Shown here: positions 44,915 through 48,986 of the stretch, one piece after another
Layout of the letters: each line of letters starts with the position of its first letter
Position numbering within the stretch: position 1 is the stretch's first letter
NCBI GenBank assembly: GCA_021824345.1
Contig: JAKAKW010000010.1
Span: forward strand, 1-48,986
Source: a bacterium
GTDB lineage: Bacteria > Patescibacteriota > Minisyncoccia > Phycocordibacterales > UBA9973
DNA: 48,986 bases
Reading direction: 5' to 3'
The notes under the pieces: model-generated
The model's database searches: none
Told to the model about the DNA's origin: nothing
The model's input: only the letters and a program-made list of their open reading frames with translations
Program-made: the position numbers and the translations under genes

Positions 44915-45234
44915 TTTATTTTTTTCAGGAGAGAATTGATTTCTTTTTCCATGTCTAATTTCGATTTCTTTATCATAAACACCCCCCTGAAACCGTCGGG
45001 GAACAGGGGAAGAAGCTTTCGGGCAGCTGAATATCCTCTTCTTCTCAATAGATTCCGCTCTGTCGCTTTTTTGAAGGCAGATTTGGGCGCTACAAATGAA
45101 ACAGAAATCCCGGAAGCGCGTTTTCCGGGTTCAAATAAATATTTCAAGGACAGGTTGGCGGAACCGGCGAACTTTCCGGCGGAAAATATCTTTTCTACGG
45201 TCTTCCGATCCGCCCGCTGTCGCTTTTGTAGCAT
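44911..45234 (-). CDS. rnpA: Ribonuclease P protein component
   Basis: Position plus SFVAPKSAFKKATERNLLRRRGYSAARKLL. Confidence 0.92.
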   Translation of the reverse strand: MLQKRQRADRKTVEKIFSAGKFAGSANLSLKYLFEPGKRASGISVSFVAPKSAFKKATERNLLRRRGYSAARKLLPLFPDGFRGVFMIKKSKLDMEKEINSLLKKIK

Positions 45235-45235
45235 T

Positions 45236-45373
45236 TTAAACGGTGGTTGTTTTAGCTCGGCCCTTCCTTCTCCTTCTTTGAATTACTCTCTTTCCATTCT
45301 TCGTCTTTGATCTGGAAAGGAAGCCGTGGGCCTTAGCTCTTTTTCTTTTTTTGGGTTGATATGTCTGCGACAT
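45236..45373 (-). CDS. rpmH: 50S ribosomal protein L34 (below the ORF-track size cutoff)
   Basis: Translated by eye: [45 protein letters not shown]. Confidence 0.95.
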   Translation of the reverse strand: MSQTYQPKKRKRAKAHGFLSRSKTKNGKRVIQRRRRKGRAKTTTV

Positions 45374-45390
45374 GGGACGAGTATACCATG

Positions 45391-45399
45391 TTATCAACA
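45391..45399 (+). promoter_or_regulatory. DnaA-box-like site (TTATCAACA) upstream of dnaA
   Basis: One mismatch to TTATCCACA in the rpmH-dnaA gap. Confidence 0.5.
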
Positions 45400-45431
45400 G
45401 CTTTTCAACAGAGTTAATAAGTTTTGCTGAA

Positions 45432-45460
45432 TTTTACTAAAAATTTCATTGTAGTATAAT
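45432..45460 (+). promoter_or_regulatory. Candidate dnaA promoter
   Basis: TTTTAC-17 nt-TATAAT upstream of the dnaA ATG. Confidence 0.5.
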
Positions 45461-45509
45461 CCTTCTTTGAAAGCGAAAGAAAGTTACTAATCTTAACAAT
45501 CCCAAGAGG

Positions 45510-46853
45510 ATGGATACGAAACAATTTTGGAAAAAATGTTTGGCTGAGATAGAAACCGATTTATCAAAGGCTAATTTCAGTACCTGGTTCAAACATACCT
45601 CCATTCTGAAAGAAGAGGGGGGGACGGTGTATCTGGGCGTTCCAAACGAATTCGTTCGGGATTGGCTTAAAAATAAATATCATAAACTCATCACCAGGAC
45701 CATAGCGGAAGGCTTTGAAAATATGCGGGCGGTAGAATATGTGATTACAAAGACCGAACCGCAAAAGGAAGGCGAAGCGATAGGAAAAGAGGTTTTTGTA
45801 AACAGGGAGCTTCCCCTTAAAGACCTGTATATAAACCCCGAGGATAATTTGAACCCGCGCTATCGTTTTGACTCTTTTATCGTCGGATCCTTTAATGAGT
45901 TGGCGCATGCCGCCTCCCAAGCAATCATTGATAATCCCGGCACCAAATACAACCCTTTTTTCGTATACGGAGACACCGGCCTCGGTAAAACGCACCTTCT
46001 TCAGGCCATCGGAAACGCAATAAAGGAAAAGTATCAGAATAAAAAGGTTTATTACATGACGTTGGAAAAGTTTGCCACTGATTTTGTAAATGCCATGCAA
46101 AACAACCGGGCCAATTCATTTAAAGAAAAGCACCGGAAGTACGATCTTTTGATCATAGATGACATCCAATTCATAGATAAGATGGAAAAGATACAGGAAG
46201 AATTGTTCCACACCTTTAATACCTTCCATGAAAGCAGCAAGCAGATAATATTTTCCTCGGACAAGCATCCAAATTTCATTCCGGGTTTGGCGGACCGTTT
46301 AAAATCAAGGTTTTCTGCCGGCATGATAGTGGATATATCCAGGCCGGATTATGAGTCCAGGCTGGCCATATTGAAGATGAGGGCTAAAGAAAGCGGTTTG
46401 CCATTGGAAGAACCGGTACTGAAATACATAGCCGAATCCATAGAAGGGAATGTCAGAGAGCTTGAAGGAAACTTAAACGCTGTGGTGTGCCAATATCAGC
46501 TTAAAAACAAGCCTATCTCCCTCCTGGAAGCCAAAAACCTCATTAAAAACAACATTAGGCCAAAAAAGAACGTGGCAGTAAAGGATGTGGTAAAGGTCGT
46601 AAGCGAACACTACAACTTGGATGAAGCGTCCATTTACGACAAAACCAGAAGAAAAGAAATTGTCCGGGCAAGGCAGGTTGTGATGTATTTATTAAGAGAG
46701 GATTTTAACGTTTCCTACCCGATGATAGGCCAGAAGCTCGGGGGAAAAGATCACACTACGGTTATCCATTCTTATGAAAAAATAAAAAAGGACTTGAAAG
46801 AAGACGCCCAGCTTTTGCAAGAAATAGAAAACATAAGAGTGATGTTTAAATAG
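45510..46853 (+). CDS. dnaA: Chromosomal replication initiator DnaA
   Basis: NPFFVYGDTGLGKTHLLQAIGN, LLIIDDIQFI, YPMIGQKLGGKDHTTVIHSYEKI. Confidence 0.98.
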   Translation: MDTKQFWKKCLAEIETDLSKANFSTWFKHTSILKEEGGTVYLGVPNEFVRDWLKNKYHKLITRTIAEGFENMRAVEYVITKTEPQKEGEAIGKEVFVNRELPLKDLYINPEDNLNPRYRFDSFIVGSFNELAHAASQAIIDNPGTKYNPFFVYGDTGLGKTHLLQAIGNAIKEKYQNKKVYYMTLEKFATDFVNAMQNNRANSFKEKHRKYDLLIIDDIQFIDKMEKIQEELFHTFNTFHESSKQIIFSSDKHPNFIPGLADRLKSRFSAGMIVDISRPDYESRLAILKMRAKESGLPLEEPVLKYIAESIEGNVRELEGNLNAVVCQYQLKNKPISLLEAKNLIKNNIRPKKNVAVKDVVKVVSEHYNLDEASIYDKTRRKEIVRARQVVMYLLREDFNVSYPMIGQKLGGKDHTTVIHSYEKIKKDLKEDAQLLQEIENIRVMFK

Positions 46854-47095
46854 TGTTCATATCGCTGTTGAAAAACGACAAGAAAAGGATTGATAACTTG
46901 GTTATAAAACGAACAAAAAATTTATTGTAAAGAAAAAGTTGAATTTTAAACACATCATAAAAATAGTTATCAATAGATAATTAAAACGAGTTTTTCCAAA
47001 ATACCCTTTTAAAATAAACATTATCAAACGATATCCACATATCCACACACTTAATAATATTAATAGAATTTTATAAATATAAATTATAAACAACT
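46854..47095. other. Putative replication origin (oriC)
   Basis: AT-rich dnaA-dnaN gap with DnaA-box-like ATATCCACA (47031-47039, 47039-47047), TTATCAATA (46967-46975) and TTATCAAAC (47021-47029), followed by an AT-rich TAATAATATTAATAG tract. Confidence 0.75.
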
Positions 47096-48193
47096 ATGAA
47101 AACAGAATGCGGGGTGGAAAAAATAAGAAACGCGGTTTTTCAAGCAGAAAGGATTACCGGTAAAAATCTAACCCTGCCGGTTTTGAGTTCCATTCTCCTT
47201 ATCGCTTCCGGAAAATCTTTAAAAATAAGAGCGACCAATTTAAGCCTTGGTATTGAAATAGAAATACCGGCCAAAATAGAAAAAGAAGGAGTTGTCGCGG
47301 TAAACGGATCGGTAATGGGGGGAATATTTTCAAACATAATACAGAATGAAAATGTTGAAATAGATGGAGAGGGAGGAAATATAACCGTAAAAACCAAAAA
47401 AAATAAAATAAAGATAAAAGGCCAGCCCTCCGATGATTTTCCAACTATCCCGGCCGTTTCTGGAACTTCTTTTGAAATAAGCTCAAAAAAACTGGCGGAC
47501 GGAATAAAATCCGTATACTACAGCTCTTCCGTTTCAGACATAAAACCGGAAATTTCCAGCGTATATATATATTCAAACGGAGACAACCTGGTATTTGTTT
47601 CCACTGATTCGTTCCGCTTGGCTGAAAAAAAGATAAAACTGAAAACAGTTCCGGAGGTTCCGGGAATAATGATTCCGTTTAAAAACATACCTGAAATACT
47701 GCGCGTTTTAGGGGAGACGGACGAGGAAGCGAGGGTTTGTTTTAATAAGAATCAGATTTCTTTCTCCTTTGACGGAGTATATCTGACCTCTCGGGTGATA
47801 GACGGAGCCTTTCCGGATTACCGCCAGATAATTCCAAAGGAATATGAGACCTCCGCGGTGGTTTTGAAACAAGATTTATTAAATGCCCTGAAACTGTCAA
47901 ATATTTTTTCAGACAAATTCAATCAAATAAATCTTGAAATATATCCAAAAGAGAAAAAGTTTGAACTTTCTTCGGCAAACAGCGACGTGGGAGAAAACAG
48001 AACCGCCCTTGATGCCGCCCTTGAAGGAGAAAAAGCGGAATTAAGCTTTAATTACAAGTATTTTTTGGATTGTTTTCAGTCTCTTTCCACCGACAGCGTA
48101 TCCATAAAAGTGAAAGATTCATCTCGCCCAATGCTTGTTTCAGGGGTTTCGGATACATCCTTTCTGTATTTGATAATGCCCATGAACAGGTAG
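47096..48193 (+). CDS. dnaN: DNA polymerase III subunit beta
   Basis: NLTLPVLSSILLIASGKSLKIRATNLSLGIEIEIPA..VSTDSFRLAEKKI..MPMNR terminus. Confidence 0.97.
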   Translation: MKTECGVEKIRNAVFQAERITGKNLTLPVLSSILLIASGKSLKIRATNLSLGIEIEIPAKIEKEGVVAVNGSVMGGIFSNIIQNENVEIDGEGGNITVKTKKNKIKIKGQPSDDFPTIPAVSGTSFEISSKKLADGIKSVYYSSSVSDIKPEISSVYIYSNGDNLVFVSTDSFRLAEKKIKLKTVPEVPGIMIPFKNIPEILRVLGETDEEARVCFNKNQISFSFDGVYLTSRVIDGAFPDYRQIIPKEYETSAVVLKQDLLNALKLSNIFSDKFNQINLEIYPKEKKFELSSANSDVGENRTALDAALEGEKAELSFNYKYFLDCFQSLSTDSVSIKVKDSSRPMLVSGVSDTSFLYLIMPMNR

Positions 48194-48215
48194 GGATTTG
48201 TTTCAAAGCCGCACA

Positions 48216-48473
48216 ATGATAGAAATTAAAGACCTTCTGGCCAAATATGACAAACTCCTTTTTTTCGAGGAAAACAAGCGTATGGCGGTTTCCAGGGCCG
48301 TCTCCGAAGCTCTTTCAGTGCATGTGGATCCTAAAAAAATTAGAATAAAAAACGGAACGGTTTACATTGATCTTAAACCGATATATAAAAACGAGATTCT
48401 GATGAAAAAAAATAAAATTTTAAAAGCGCTGGAGAAAGAAAATAACGGGAAGCAATTTGAAGACCTGAGATAA
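48216..48473 (+). CDS. DciA/DUF721-like small protein
   Basis: KIRIKNGTVYIDLKPIYKNEILMKKNKILKALEKE; immediately downstream of dnaN. Confidence 0.5.
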   Translation: MIEIKDLLAKYDKLLFFEENKRMAVSRAVSEALSVHVDPKKIRIKNGTVYIDLKPIYKNEILMKKNKILKALEKENNGKQFEDLR

Positions 48474-48477
48474 TATA

Positions 48478-48986
48478 TTACTGGCCGGAGGGGGCTGAAG
48501 AAGAAGCTGAGGGAGAAGGTTGCTCCACTTTAAAGGTGGTACTGCTCTCCCCGTGGTTGTACACGCTATCGGTAAAAAGCAATTTTAAGGTGTTTACGCT
48601 CCCGAGATTTTCAAGGCCGGACGGGATGAAAGAGAAACTGAAAGGCATTCCTGAACTGCCCAAATAAGAATTATTCACAAAAACGTCCACTTTTCTGAGC
48701 GGGAAGCGGCCGGCGCTTTGTATAGCCACATCGATCTTTTGGTTTGACTGATAAACCTTGTCTTCTCTTGGGCTTTCAATGATAACAGAGGGGCTGTTGG
48801 CCGGAGTATGGATATCGTCGCTTAAGGCCGGTTTTTGGCCTTGTGTAACGACCGGATACTTATAACCGTTATTTTGCCACCAATTCTGTACCGGCACTTC
48901 CCAAAGAGAGAACTGAGGATCGCTCGCCGGATTAGAAGGCGGCGGGCCGGTAATATCGTTTTTGTTTATCCAATACAATATGTTGT
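48478..48986 (-). CDS. C-terminal part of a PBP1A-like penicillin-binding protein (truncated by window edge)
   Basis: ITGPPPSNPASDPQFSLWEVPVQNWWQNNG tail plus Ig-like domain SPREDKVYQSNQKIDVAIQSAGRFPLRKVDVFVNNSYLG. Confidence 0.6.
   Translation of the reverse strand, partial: NILYWINKNDITGPPPSNPASDPQFSLWEVPVQNWWQNNGYKYPVVTQGQKPALSDDIHTPANSPSVIIESPREDKVYQSNQKIDVAIQSAGRFPLRKVDVFVNNSYLGSSGMPFSFSFIPSGLENLGSVNTLKLLFTDSVYNHGESSTTFKVEQPSPSASSSAPSGQ

Overview
The window looks like a Patescibacteria/CPR (Parcubacteria-like) chromosome segment around the replication origin; that lineage call is inference from gene content and was not tested. The right end carries jag-yidC-yidD-rnpA-rpmH on the minus strand, then dnaA, an AT-rich oriC-like gap, dnaN, a small DciA/DUF721-like ORF and the C-terminus of a PBP1A-like protein. 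The left part is housekeeping: comM, a DksA-like protein, pnp, a NYN protein, rpsO, a Xer recombinase, exonuclease III, a HigBA-like toxin-antitoxin pair, murI, the CCA enzyme, yraN, five tRNAs, a ZIP transporter, a LysM/M23 peptidase, a UvrD/PcrA helicase and rsmA. The middle (23.4-43.2 kb) is a long co-directional locus resembling a minimal type IV secretion system (PrgI/VirB3-like, TraC-like, VirB4, VirB6-like, and an apparent VirB2-VirB1 fusion) with very large secreted or surface proteins. The main findings are: (1) a family of GC-rich palindromic elements with a shared core but copy-specific inverted arms, one of them inserted in frame (114 nt) in the uvrD/pcrA gene; (2) several long perfect inverted repeats inside coding genes; (3) a cluster of parS-like GTTTCNNNNGAAAC sites at 16.5-18.0 kb with a perfect DnaA box; (4) a structured, riboswitch-like leader upstream of the LysM/M23 peptidase, whose signal peptide has no canonical start codon; (5) a double-hairpin pnp leader. 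All assignments were made by eye from sequence, with no database search.
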